Assembly: GCA_934047225.1 (NCBI GenBank)
Contig: OW203986.1
Coordinates: forward strand, 13,643,221-13,707,220
Direction: 5' to 3'
From: Ypsolopha sequella
Lineage: Eukaryota > Arthropoda > Insecta > Lepidoptera > Ypsolophidae
DNA: 64,000 bases
The position numbers were made by a program, and so were the translations under genes. The notes below the pieces were generated by a model, which worked only from the letters and a program-made list of their open reading frames with translations, ran no database searches and was not told the origin of the DNA. Positions 47,888 through 58,984 of this stretch are shown piece by piece. Position 1 is the stretch's first letter, and each line of letters opens with the position of its first letter.

Positions 47888-48798
47888 CTTATAAATGTCA
47901 GTCGCTTAGCGCAAAGTGCATAACGTAACTTTATTTTTATTTTTAAGAAATTTTTATTTTTCTTTTTTGTCTTGTGTTTTCTTATCCCTTGGTTAAAGTA
48001 GATATGTCATATATTGTATAGTATAAGTTTTATGTTGAAAAAAAGACATGATCTTGCTAAGTTTCTTGCCCGTTCTTCTTAGCAAGACTAATCGAATGGG
48101 CGGAGGTAGGCATGTATTTATATATGTAACCTTATTAGTATGTAGTATATAGGATGGGATTTGGTCGGACGCCTAGATTCGTGCTGGGGGCTCGGTTGGT
48201 GATCATTGAACCTTGTTCCTGGTCCCTGGCCGGGTCTCCAGTGTGGGTTCGGGCGGTTGATTGGATTTCACCTTATATAATATATATTTTATCTTTAATT
48301 TTAATCGTATATATATTGCTACATAAATAAAATGAACCTTTAATCTAGTTCATGTACATTTATTATTTTATTGCATATATTTTTTTATAAGATTAAATTT
48401 TGACTTGTGAAACGTGTATTTTATATACCTACTTTGCAAAATAAACTATTTGAATTTGAATTTGAAATGAAAAATTGTAAAGCATTTTAGTCTGAGGCAC
48501 AATTGTCAATACGCCAATAGTTCAGTATTAATGAGGTTATAAAGCAAGAGTTCGAAATTGTATACACAATTAGTGATGTTCTTTTCATAACCAACTTAAA
48601 ATGCTATTTCAACATTGTTTGGACAAGATCATGACTAATTGTCATTAAATTTCCAACTCATGCTTTATAAACCTCACTAATACTGAACTATTGGCGTCAA
48701 TTGCCACATAGCAAAAGGTTTTTAAATTTTTAACTTCTAAACAAGAAAAGCAAAGATAAGTTATGTCCTTTACGCTAAGCGACTGACGTTTAACCTTA
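47888..48798. mobile_element. Fold-back MITE, family A copy 2, split by a LINE end
   Basis: The left edge ATGTCAGTCGCTTAGCGCAA and the right edge GCTAAGCGACTGACGTTTAACC match family A copy 1 (1304-1700). The left arm is cut at about 47955 and resumes at about 48468 with GAAAAATTGTAAAGCATTTT. The intervening sequence is a LINE 3' end. Confidence 0.75.
47956..48467 (+). mobile_element. LINE 3' end nested in family A MITE
   Basis: Contains CTTGCCCGTTCTTCTTAGCA and GGGCGGAGGTAGGCATGTAT, shared with 54797-54870, then a GC-richer UTR part. It ends in AATAAACTATTTGAATTTGA plus further TTTGAA units, a simple-repeat tail. GAAAT occurs at both junctions and may be the target duplication. No coding part is preserved. 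Confidence 0.7.
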
Positions 48799-49171
48799 TA
48801 GCAACAAATACAAATAATATATTAAAATATAAATATTAAAATCTCTAACGATGAAAATGTTGTAAGTGGAAAGTTAAAGAAAATCAGTTCCTATTTAAGC
48901 ACCATAAGTAAAACAGTATTTTATTTTACGCAACTTATTTTAATTTACAACATTCGAAGTGAGTGATTTGAAGTTTCGAATTGATACGAATTACAATATA
49001 ATGTGTTGGGTTTATATAACCAATTCTTATCATTAAGATAAGGTTTCTTTACCTAAAGGGTGCCAACTAACAACATTCTTAATTAAAAAAAATTACCTGT
49101 CCACCCAAAACTTAAAATAGGTATTCAAAATCAGCTCACCTTTCAATCTTTGTAAATAGTTAAGGAACTGC
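48799..49171. other. AT-rich stretch, nothing identified
   Basis: No coding or repeat signal recognised. Confidence 0.35.
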
Positions 49172-49346
49172 TTAAGAGGCCGGCGAAGCAAGCCTAGTCC
49201 ATACAAACGAAATACTAAAACCATTTGTAAATCAAAGATATTCTTAGGATAGAACCTAGATATTCTGTAATGCAATCGGAATAAATACACACTACCTTAA
49301 GAATATCCATAATTTATTAAGTTCGCTTGCTTTGTCGGCCTCTTAA
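49172..49346. mobile_element. Short inverted-repeat element with TTAA flanks
   Basis: TTAAGAGGCCGGCGAAGCAA at the left and TTGCTTTGTCGGCCTCTTAA at the right, with inner GATATTCTTAGG / CTTAAGAATATC. If TTAA is the target duplication, the element proper starts GAGGCC and ends GGCCTC, about 167 bp. Confidence 0.7.
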
Positions 49347-50064
49347 ATACACGACGTGTAAAACCTAGCAAGAGATTTGGAATAAAGCTTACAGGAAACA
49401 GGAAACAGTAAAAATGTCTGTGACACTTCAAGTACATGCCCTAACAAAACTGTATAACTTATCTTAACAAGGTTTTAAGGTTAACTTAACAAGGTTTTCA
49501 AAATTCTCTATCGTCGTTTATTTCTATATTTTTTTAGGGTTATGACTACGTCGATGTAGAACCACAAAAGAAAGCAAGTACAAAAATACAAAAAAAAAAG
49601 GTTTTCACGAAATTGACCCTTGCTATGTTTTGAAATTGCGCAGCCGTTACTTTTTTGTTTCTTGAGCATACATTTTATTATAAAATAAACTGTTAACACA
49701 AGTTCCTTAACTATTTACTAAGCTTGAAGCTAAACTAATTAGCAATTTACTTAAACAACTTAACAGACAAAAGGCCAGCTAATTAATAAATGAACGAGTG
49801 TACTTGAAAGTGGTAGTAAAGCTAAAATTATTACTAGTTAATCTCGGTAAAGCACTAAAGCACGCTGCTCAATGGGTACGAAATGGACATAATCAGGATT
49901 GCTGCTTGTAGCATGAGACTGACATAATTAATTTACATTTTGAACCTTGATATTGATACTGAACCTTCATATTGACATATTGAACCTTGTTGCGCTGCTT
50001 CCATCTTCCTGGCTTCTAATAATGATCTTTATTCAAAAGCAAATTTACAAATATAAGTTTCATG
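49347..50064. other. AT-rich stretch, nothing identified
   Basis: No gene recognised. Small local duplications such as AACAAGGTTTTAAGG/AACAAGGTTTTCAAA near 49467-49502 and repeats of ATTGAACCTT near 49940-49990. Confidence 0.35.
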
Positions 50065-50319
50065 TACAACGTGTAACAAAAAGGTGTAACCATATTTGAA
50101 GAGTTTATTCAGTCAATCATATAGAACAACTTTTACTACGGAGCCAACCCCGAAATCTTTAAAAAAAATCTACCCTGCCATACATTTCGGCCGAGCGGCA
50201 TTGCATTTTTCTATGAAACAGTAAATTTTTTTTTCGAGATACTGAGTTTGTTTCATAGTAAAAGTTGTTCTATATCATTGATTAAACAAGCTCTTTACAC
50301 CTTTCTGTTACACGTTGTA
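50065..50319. mobile_element. Fold-back MITE, family E copy 2
   Basis: TACAACGTGTAACAAAAAGG on the left and CTTTCTGTTACACGTTGTA on the right, with inner AACAACTTTTACTA / TAGTAAAAGTTGTTC. TA at both ends suggests a Tc1/mariner-type target duplication. Confidence 0.8.
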
Positions 50320-50492
50320 TACTGAATGTAAAAGCAAAGGCAAGAATCATTTAAGGGTATGTTAGTATGATTCTTAATAATAGGGGCAATTTTGAACAAT
50401 GTACAAGTACCGAAACCAAGCTAATATAATTCAGGATTAAGGGTCCGTATAAGGTCAGATGCACAACTTCAAATGACTATAGGGCTGCGGGC

Positions 50493-50643
50493 CTACCGCG
50501 TAATTCTCATTTTCATCAACATCAACTTGAGATTGAAATTTGACGTGCGTGCGACGACGCCCGCCTAACATGCCATCTCTTTTGCACGCGTTGAATTTCG
50601 CATGCATTTGCTTGAAGTTGATACAAATGAGAATTACGCGGTA
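50493..50643. mobile_element. Fold-back element
   Basis: TACCGCGTAATTCTCATTTT and AAATGAGAATTACGCGGTA form the outer arms, with ATCAACTTGA / TTGAAGTTGAT inside. The centre carries GCCATCTCTTTTGCACGCG, also seen at 10210-10228. Confidence 0.75.
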
Positions 50644-53600
50644 GAGCGCCAGCTCTAAAATTCTAGAAGAAATGCAAAAGCTTTAAATATTTTTAAATTA
50701 TAGAACTTGAAATTTATAAATAAATTGATAAAAAAAACCCCGTTTAAACATTTTTCAATATTTTACTAATTTCATCCAGAAACTGAGTTATTAAATAAAA
50801 ACGCAGTTTTTCGTGAGTGCGTGTAGTGGTTCTCGTAACAGCCACGGCTGAGAGCGCGCTATTTTAGTTCTGATTGATGCAAAATGGTGATCAAAATGAC
50901 ATTACATTCACCTGTAACTTGTGATTTTGCTTCCAGCGATAAGACTGAGTGCTTACAACAATGGGCACATTGACAGAAAAAAAAAAATAATAATAATTTT
51001 CATGAAATTTAAAGCGATTATGAGAACGATCCATAATTATTTAGTATACGTATGTACATAGAAAATATGAAGTATTAATAAGATAATTTGTTAAGATAAC
51101 TTCAAATTCTTTTAATTCTATCATTTTTATGATCATTTAACGAGCTTATCAGAAGAGACAAACTGCAAGAAATAACTTGTATGTTGCATATAATGCTCGT
51201 ACGACACCTTTAATTGTTGCAAAGTATGAGTATATGCATACATTGATATATGTATGTGTCAAAAAGAGTGAGTAATAAAAGACTCGGATAAAAATGGAGA
51301 ATGACGGCTATTTATGAAGCGCAGTTGGTAGCTTGCCGTGTTAGCAAGAGCTCGCAGGTTCAAATCATGACCCGAGGAATTTTTACAAAATGTTTGTCTT
51401 ACTTAAAATTTGTTTATAATTGATGTGTTATGTTTATAATGCACTTAAAGTTATATTTATGTATTCTTTTATTTATTTGCATTGCTGCGAATACATATCA
51501 AAAATTTTGATAGGATGTTTTATCAATCCGAATTCCCATGTTAACCAGCTCATAATCATTTAGCGCACAAATTTATAGTTGGCGCCACAATGCTCGACCA
51601 GAAACATGCTCGTAAATATCTCATTTCACATTCTCCTCAATTTCATATTACTACCAATAAATTAATTTATTATAAAATATATCTTTCTCCTGTATGTTGC
51701 TAGACCAATAAAACTGCGATGTAGAAAATATGGTTCGATTTATGCGAAAGATAGCTCTTATCATGAGATATAAATTTTAGTGCTTTAGATTATGACTCCT
51801 GATATTAAAATGTAAATACACTTTATAGGGGGTATAAAAATGACATGATAGAGAAACTCAGGCCAGCGCGGTAAAACAAGTTAAAATAAGAGAATAGTAT
51901 TTCAAATTATTTGCAGACACGTTTGGAATAACTGAATAAACAATAAACACGTAGTAAACGCTTTAGGGGAATATTATTATCTAACTTCAATATATTTGCG
52001 AAACTATCCGGTTCGTGAGCAACCCACACTATATTCAGATCATCAACTAGCCATTTCATCTGTGAATCACCCTGTATAGCCACAATGAGCCGATCATTAG
52101 CTTAATGACGTCTTAAATACCGATATGGAGTCATTAAACTTAACTAACTCAATTAATACAGGACTCGAGATTACTTACAATCTACATTTTACGGATTATT
52201 ACGGAATTTTCAACCCTTTCTACAAAATCAGAAAGTTTAGTTTTGGGTGTGCTTTGTCGGAGCCTGTGATAAAATTGAATATGCAATTGCAACTGAGACT
52301 GTGTTATATGAGTAGTAGATTGCATGATTCTCTCTCTCTCCCTGAGAAACATTTTATTAACTATAGCATAGCTAGGTCAAAATAGTTAAAAAGTACATGT
52401 TTTACTACAAATTGTCAACCAAACAGTCAAACTCTCAAACTTCCACTTTTCACTTACAATTATTCCGTTCCAGCGTAAAAGCGGCTACTTTGAGGACAAA
52501 TGGATTTTTTTGGAGGATCCAGTAGGTTTACTTTATTGCGTTTTTTCTGATGTTGTAACCTTAGACGAATAAATCAGAGTGTAACAAGTACACAAACATT
52601 ATCATGAAATGTTTGCACGAGGCGGCAGGAATCAAATTAAAAACAATCGAATTGATTGTTTTTGTTTGCGTATAGATATGACTTGGTCAGAAAATTAAAC
52701 AACATTTGATCATACTGAACCACTTCCATAGAAAAACTTTTGACAACTTCATCTTAACACACTGTATATGTCGAGGTAAATATACTGTATATACTGTATA
52801 TATTTTCTGCTGTATAAGCTAACTTAACAATTTAAAACCGGTACATAAACTAGTAGCTTCGCAAAGTAAGAACTTTGAAGACATTCTAGATTTGAATATC
52901 AAATTTCAGTCAGTGGATTCATCATCTTAACACACCCAAAACCCAAAACTAGACCACAAACTAAGTACTTACATCGCGGAGGTATATCAACCTCATAAAA
53001 AAAATGTTTGGTCTCTCAAAGATCTGAGGCATCTTGTTAACTAAACAAGTTTAGGAAGCTTATGCAAGTTACAAAGCAGTAAGACAAATCAAGTTAAGGT
53101 GCCACGTAAATGTGGCAGAGAGAGAATTATTTCATGTTTACATCGTACTTTATAATAAAGCTTCCATTATTTAGATTCATTACTTGAAATTTCATTACTG
53201 TATGGTAAAATCGATGTGTCGTCAGCCAAATTGACCCGAGATCCCAGTAGAATCAGTAAATTAATTACAATAAAATTAATAAAAAATAGAGTACTGAGTG
53301 TCGAACACACTAGGACTTATCACTTAAAGCGATTTATTCCTGCCAAGCTTTGGGTTGTAAAGGAAATATTATTTTACGTAATTTGGAAGTGGAATATACT
53401 AAATAATTTCAATAAAAGAAATAAAATTTATATAAATAAAACATTTATTTGTTGTTCTATTGTAAATTTTGAAAAACAACTACATGTCACAGTATCTGTG
53501 TAGGTATGTGTACGATGTGTATTGTGTAAGTATAGGAACATGACTTCTTTATTTTTCTATACATATCGGTTTACACTTGGCCACTACTGCACCTGGGGCA

Positions 53601-53973
53601 TTCGCTTCAACATCTATCGCTTATTATAAAATATCCTTCTTAGCAAGACTAATCGAATGCTTATTTGGAGAATTAATAACAAATTATAATATAAAAAATA
53701 TATATATTAAGTTTCGAACCGCTTAGGGTCGTCGTTAGTCAAATAAAAAAGCTCATAGAAAGTAAAAATATTTATTATTATATAAATAATAACAAATGAA
53801 CAAACCACCCTTCAAATTTGAGGGTTTTGTTATACCGTCGACAATACAATTGTCGAAGCTACGGGCGCGTAGCGAGTTTGTTTTCCGATTGCTACGCCGT
53901 AGTAAATGTTTGCTTCCGATTATGAACTTAATTATGGTCTAACTATAATTTATTTTTAAACAATTTATTTTCT
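50644..53973. other. AT-rich stretch with a tRNA-like relic
   Basis: Mostly unrecognised. At 51317-51380 GCGCAGTTGGTAGC, a perfect CTTGC/GCAAG hairpin with a 7-base loop, and GCAGGTTCAAATC resemble a D-arm, anticodon arm and T-arm, but the T-stem is broken and base 33 is not T; probably a tRNA pseudogene or SINE head. Around 52700-52770 lies an inverted partial copy of 58095-58190 (TTCATCTTAACACACTGTATA versus TACAGGGTGTTAAGATGAAG). Confidence 0.4.
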
Positions 53974-54113
53974 TTATTTATTAATAGTAAAACAATAAAA
54001 AAAAATAGGTACCCAATATATTTCGAACCATGGTATGGGGCCGTCATTAGTGGGCTGAAATATATCAAGTACCTATTTTTATTTTTTTACTATAAATAAA
54101 TAAAAAAGCTTAA
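53974..54113. mobile_element. Fold-back element related to family K
   Basis: TTATTAATAGTAAAACAAT...AATAGGTACC and GTACCTATTTTTATTTTTTTACTATAAATAA form the arms around ATATTTCGAACCATGG...GCCGTCATTAGTGGGCTGAAATAT, the core pattern seen at 39150-39190. Confidence 0.6.
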
Positions 54114-54155
54114 AAAGCTCAATATAATATATTTATAATTTTAAAACTACATTAA

Positions 54156-54316
54156 AGCCGATTCTAAAGGCTTTAATTTTAGTTTTAGTGCTGTCAAAAC
54201 TAAATTTCGTTCATTGCAAAATAGTCCGTAAGAGATAAGAACAGAATCTAAATTACTTTGGAATAATTTTATGTTTGACAGCACTAAAGCTAAAATTAAA
54301 GCCTTCAGAATCGGCT
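54156..54316. mobile_element. Fold-back MITE, family G copy 1
   Basis: AGCCGATTCTAAAGGCTTTA and TAAAGCCTTCAGAATCGGCT at the ends, with TAGTGCTGTCAAA / TTTGACAGCACTA inside. Two more copies lie in tandem at 56051-56420. Confidence 0.85.
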
Positions 54317-54792
54317 ATATTATGCCACTATAATCCTGTTTATTTTCTAACTGATTTATGATGTATTGTTTGTACCTATATAGGTAATATTTATAACAAT
54401 ATTCTATATCTTCATTAGAATTAACGAATATGACTCACTCGTTTAACTGTGTACAGGCACAGATCGAGCTTTCGATGAGATATACGATTACTTTAAAAAA
54501 TTGAGTACAATCAGTTTTATATAAATATTTATAATGTCAACTCACTCAAATTTTAATAAAAATATACTTATGTTTTTAGTTTTTTTTTATCTTGATACAC
54601 ATATTGACATTAATAAAAAAAGATTCACTACTAAACCATTATTCATGGATAATCTGACTGTGAAAAGTAATATACTATATAGGACAGGTAGATATTTTTT
54701 AACTTTTTGCCTCATGACAAAAATTCCTCTTTTCTTGTATATTTTAATCTCTTTGCTTAACTTTAGTATTTTGTCAATGCCATATGAAAAAT

Positions 54793-54900
54793 AAGACATG
54801 TCCTGCTAAGTTTTTTGCCCTTCTTCTCAGCAAGACTAACCAAGTGGGCGGAGCTAGGCATATATGTATTCAATTTATCTTGTATGTATCTAGTGTGCTC
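54793..54900 (+). mobile_element. LINE 3' UTR fragment
   Basis: GACATGTCCTGCTAAGTTTT, CTTCTTCTCAGCAAGACTAA and GTGGGCGGAGCTAGGCATAT parallel 48046-48120. A shorter piece (CTTCTTAGCAAGACTAATCG) is at 53637-53656. The LINE family is not assigned. Confidence 0.55.
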
Positions 54901-55091
54901 TCTTGTATAGTTATTCCATTATACATGCAATTCATTCTTTCATGTTTTGTTTATGTATTCAATTATTTTATTTTATTTAAGTTAACCCAATTTTCAGTAC
55001 ATTTTATTGCATTTTCCGGTATAATATATTTAGTTTGCACCCTTCGGCGTCGAGACACTCGGACCCTGGGGGCCGAGTACACATTCATTGT

Positions 55092-55375
55092 ATAAAGATT
55101 TGTCGAAACGCCTGGTCGATGCCTCCGGGGCCCTCGGGCTGGGGCTTACCTCGGCCAGGGAATCAGTCTGACCATACAACGGGGTAACGCTGCCAGCTTG
55201 CTGCTACGCTCCCGCACAACGACGACAGGGACCTTGAAACTTTTCTTTAATTAGTTTAGTTTATAATATATTTATTTTTAGGTCTTTAGTTTAAGTTTTC
55301 AGTGTTTATTACTAATTTTTTTGTTGTTATGTAATTGCTTATTGTTGAAATAAAGATCAATTCCAGTTAGATTGT
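55092..55375 (+). pseudogene. R1-like LINE ORF2 C-terminus and 3' UTR
   Basis: One frame reads SKRLVDASGALGLGLTSAR (55104-55160); after a frameshift another reads LGQGISLTIQRGNAASLL and stops at 55252. The ISLxIQRGNAAS string is the characteristic last block of R1-type and related LINE polyproteins in insects. The frameshift shows a dead copy. A 3' UTR follows, ending near 55365 with GAAATAAAGATC. GC is much higher than in the flanks. No reverse-transcriptase domain is preserved upstream, so it is a strongly 5'-truncated copy. Confidence 0.65.
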
Positions 55376-56050
55376 TTATTTTTACATTAAAAGTTGACAT
55401 GTAGTGTACCGTCTATTTTACATAAAATAAATCTCAGCTCTTCATTCGAGTTCTATCCGTTTTTTAGCCTTGCTACGTTATTATTTGTTTCTCGCTCCGC
55501 GATGATGAAATGGCTTCTTTATAGTCATTTAATTCGTACAATGAGCTTTAAGATACACCGCCATCAAAGTCGGCTGTATGTATCGGGCTCATTTGCACTT
55601 ATGGCCCCATCGGACTCTAAAATTGATCAACAACCGTGCATGATTGTAAAAACACATTTTTTTCTTTTGTATTCGCAAAGGTATATTTTTGTAAGATCTT
55701 TTTCTAAACTTATTTTTCTACAAACTGAGCTCTACCAGGCCAAAGTTCACTGTCTTATAAAGTTTGCAACTATTGACAAACACAATAAGGAATTCGACAG
55801 AAGCAGATCTTGTTTAGTATTTTAGGTTTTTAGGGTACTTTAGAATGAAAAATCCTTTCGATTGTCAAATGAAGAAAAAAAATTTGCACCCAAATTTTGG
55901 TAATCCTAACTAGTTGGTCAGTATTGGGAGTAAAATGTCATATATCGAAATAAGAGACACTGGGTCTTATTTTTGACCAATTACCGGAGCTCTAGCATTT
56001 ATTTGCCCACAAAAATTATATACTTTCTGTTAGTAGAATATCTAAGTTTT
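55376..56050. other. Stretch with a 143-codon open frame, not called
   Basis: A plus-strand frame from 55394 to 55825 lacks an ATG at its start, has no recognisable domain, and its composition is like the flanks. The rest is unrecognised. Confidence 0.4.
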
Positions 56051-56420
56051 TCATGTTGTCTAAACAAATAATAAACCCGATTCTAAAGGCTTTTATTTTA
56101 GTTTTAGTGCTGGCAAAATAAAATTCTCTTCACTGCAAAATAGTTCATAAGTATTAAGCATTGAAGCTAAATTACTTTGTAAAAAAACAAGTTTTGAGAG
56201 CACTAAAACTAAAATAAATGCCTTGAGATTTTCATTTTGTCTAAACAAATAATGAGCCCGATTCTAAAGGCTTATATTTTAGTTTTAGTGCTGGCAAAAC
56301 TAAATTTTCTTCATTGCAAAATAGTTTATAAGTGTTAAGCATAGAAGCTAAATTACTTTGGAAAAATTAAGTTTTGAGAGCACTAAAACTAAAATAAATG
56401 CCTTCAGAATCGGCTTCATT
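56051..56420. mobile_element. Fold-back MITE, family G copies 2 and 3 in tandem
   Basis: Two direct units with an offset of about 181 bp. Each starts with flanking sequence TCATGTTGTCTAAACAAATAA or TCATTTTGTCTAAACAAATAA and then CCGATTCTAAAGGCTT...TAGTGCTGGCAAA...GAGCACTAAAACTAAAATAAATGCCTT. The third unit keeps the end CAGAATCGGCT, while the second unit loses it. Because flank and element are repeated together, this is a tandem duplication rather than two insertions. Confidence 0.8.
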
Positions 56421-57050
56421 GTCTATCTATGGTCAACCCGTAGGTCCGATCAGCCGAAACCCGTCACCCGGGTGATTTACCGGTTCACACATCGGACCGA
56501 TCTTCGTGGAGAATGATTTATGTCCACCATCTACCCGCGTCGAGCTAAGCGCATTATCGGACCACAAGCCCTATCAACTTTGTTAACTGTTTGTACATTA
56601 GCTTAATAGCTGGACCCGAATGGTGTTGGATCCTTGCTACCGTATCGTGTGATTGGATGAATCGGGTAGAGGGGTTAAGGTTTTGTCTAAATAGAATCGG
56701 TTTTGGAATTTTTACCCTAAATAGACAAAATATTTCTGTTATTTATGTACATTGCTGAAGTAGGTGTGAAGAAGGCATCAGATAACGGACGCTTTCAGCC
56801 GCAATGTGTTGATATTATGGCTTTTAGTATATAAGAAAAAAATGTTATTTCCATTACATTACAGCTGTAAATATATGAGACAAATTTAAATTACTTAAAT
56901 GGTATATCAATCTTATTATAAATTAGTGTTTAATAGATTTCTGATATATGTTAGATAGGCATCAATCCTCTTTCAAAATTATTTAATTAGGAAATTGTCA
57001 ATTTATTCCTGAGACATTATTCTTTGAAACAACTATGGAATTATTGGCTA
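56421..57050. other. Stretch without identified genes
   Basis: 56440-56660 is somewhat richer in GC (GTAGGTCCGATCAGCCGAAA; ACATCGGACCGATC) but I recognise no coding frame or repeat. Confidence 0.35.
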
Positions 57051-57320
57051 TATACAAGGTGAATTTTTGATCATCATCCAAATTCATACTGGAGGCTTGA
57101 TAAGTGATCAGTATCTTGGATCAATAACAATTTTTGTGAAATTCCTAAAATGAAATTTCGGCTTCCCATAGAAATTCACTTCCAGTCCCGAGTGAATCAC
57201 TATGGGGAGTCGAAATTTCATTTTACGAATTTCACAAAAATTGTTATTGATCCATGATACTGATCACTTACCAAGCCACCAGTATGAATTTGGACGATGA
57301 CCAAAAAGTCACCTTGTATA
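57051..57320. mobile_element. Fold-back MITE, family F full copy
   Basis: TATACAAGGTGAATTTTTGA on the left is mirrored by AAAAAGTCACCTTGTATA on the right; TCCAAATTCATACTGG by CCAGTATGAATTTGGA; GATCAATAACAATTTTTGTG by its complement. TA-rich ends fit a TA target. A half copy lies at 33130-33278 and a shorter relative at 60367-60487. Confidence 0.8.
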
Positions 57321-57659
57321 TATATCGCTTTTATGAATTACAGCTTTTGCATCCGGTATCGGATCAGATCAGTGCACAAGCGTACTCAGTGTGCGAGAGG
57401 AACTCGGACTTAACTGTTATTTACATTTTTTACAAAAAACAGAAACCCTTATAGTAAAGCTTCGGTGTCCGTTTATCGGTGTTTCCGTGAGATAAATAAA
57501 GAACGGTTTGGCCGTCGGAGCTAAAATTTTTGTAAAATAATCGTAAATAGTACGTGAAATTTTGGCAGTCTAATTAAGCGTATTTTTAAACAGATTACAT
57601 CTAAGTTAACGAAACCCGTACACTTTAAAGTGAGTACGGCGTACACTTTACAGGCTTTT

Positions 57660-57860
57660 TGAAAGAAAGAAAGAAAAAAAAATATTGGCATCTTCACAAA
57701 AACTAAAGGTAATTACTTAAAATTAACAAAGCAAAAAGGTTTACATAAATACAGAGTAATATATAAATAAAAAAATAACAAAACGACAAAAGAACTGAGT
57801 TCAGCTATGTACCGTTCAAAACATGCTTTGGTTGGCGCTGGTTTTCAACTACCTCCATTT
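57660..57860 (-). mobile_element. LINE 3' end with tail, same type as 2341-3150
   Basis: A (GAAA)n run at 57660-57676 is the tail of a minus-strand element, followed by an A-rich UTR and CTGAGTTCAGCTATG...GCGCTGGTTTTCAACTAC. This block parallels the stem-loop regions at 2495-2555 and 8140-8205. Confidence 0.5.
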
Positions 57861-58094
57861 TTCAAGTCAGTTCGGAATTTCTTCTATAACCAAAATTACT
57901 CAGTGCAGATAGGTACTGAATTCGACAAAGTACAGTTTAATAATAACAAGATGAACCTTTTAGATAGATGATTTGTTGTAAGAAGGTGATTAATATCACG
58001 TTTCATTGGATTAGTCCAAGTAAATGCGGTAGGCGATGCATGATTTATGAAAATAAATTGTAATTAATCTTTCGCTGTAAATCTTAGCCTTAAT

Positions 58095-58190
58095 TTACCT
58101 CGACATATACAGGGTGTTAAGATGAAGTTCGGAAGCCGGAAACTGGCCACAGAACTTATCCATACCAAAAGTTTTTTCTGGAATCACGTG
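58095..58190. repeat. Dispersed repeat, inverted relative at 52700-52770
   Basis: ACCTCGACATATACAGGGTG, TTAAGATGAAG and CAAAAGTTTTTTCTGGAA correspond, in opposite orientation, to 52700-52770. Probably one arm of another fold-back family. Confidence 0.55.
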
Positions 58191-58454
58191 GCCTGGTATT
58201 TAGCACAAATAGAAACTTGGTGAAAGTTAAATTTTTTGGGATGTTTCCTTGTAGTAGGCAATTTTATAATTTTACCTTTTGCTCCAATTTGGGCACTTGG
58301 AATTATAATATCCTCTATTTTAAATCCGTGATAATATCGTGAATATCCTATCGATACATATTTTATTTTTACAATTCTAATATTCAAATTTAGTATTGTC
58401 ATTTATTCGAGGAGCCTCCCCGTGTGGCGTAAGCTGACATACAACCACTGCTGC

Positions 58455-58667
58455 CTACAGAGCCTCAAACTTATCTGTTCCGGTGGGCCATACTAAAATG
58501 GCCTCTATTTTCACTGTGTGACAGTCTTCGCCACCGTAACAGATATGTTTGTGGTGCTGTACTCCAAATACTCCCGACGCACGTGGTTTGCCACCACCCT
58601 CGTGACGAAACAATGCCTCTAAGCGACTCTTTGCGTCGTGTTCCAGCACAATAGTACAGGAGAGTGG
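58455..58667 (-). CDS. Candidate terminal exon, unrecognised protein
   Basis: The minus-strand frame is open for about 70 codons and includes EALFRHEGGGKPRASGVF, then GVQHHKHICYGGEDCHTV and KIEAILVWPTGTDKFEAL before a stop at 58455. GC is well above the surroundings and codon use is protein-like. The Cys/His content could suggest metal binding, but no known domain is recognised. An in-frame stop lies at the 5' edge, so the frame must begin by splicing; CGCAAAG within the frame after a pyrimidine-rich tract is one possible acceptor. GAATAAATG about 65 bases past the stop could serve as a polyadenylation signal. It may be a host gene's last exon or a transposon remnant. Confidence 0.35.
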   Translation of the reverse strand, partial: PLSCTIVLEHDAKSRLEALFRHEGGGKPRASGVFGVQHHKHICYGGEDCHTVKIEAILVWPTGTDKFEAL

Positions 58668-58980
58668 TTACAAGCAGTTGCGTACAATGAGTAATTTGGC
58701 CATTACCGACTTACGTAGATTTTGCGTAAGTCTCTGTACAGACTGATAAACGCCTCACCTGCTTTTACTCTCCATCTTTATAAGCGACCGCACTTCATCT
58801 TACTTCTCATTAACGCTTTTCATCACGCGCGTTGTTAGCTATAAGCTACATGGTTTATAAAAAACAACGAAATGAAATAAAACTACAGAATAGACTATGG
58901 GCGTACAGTCGGTAACCCTACTTATGTATCGAGTAACAAGATGGAACCAATTTTTAGTTATGTAGATAAAAACTACATCA
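58668..58980. other. Stretch without identified genes
   Basis: Contains a small dyad ACTTACGTAGATTTTGCGTAAGT at about 58710-58732; otherwise nothing recognised. Confidence 0.35.
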
Positions 58981-58984
58981 AAAT

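Noticed and set aside
51317..51380. tRNA gene
   Set aside because: The anticodon hairpin is good, but base 33 is not T, the T-stem is broken and the acceptor stem is absent; at most a pseudogene or SINE head.
52125..52385. 86-codon plus-strand ATG frame
   Set aside because: AT-rich codons, no family resemblance, and no sign of splicing or conservation.
55394..55825. 143-codon plus-strand frame, one of the two longest in the window
   Set aside because: No ATG at the start, no domain, and composition like the flanks.
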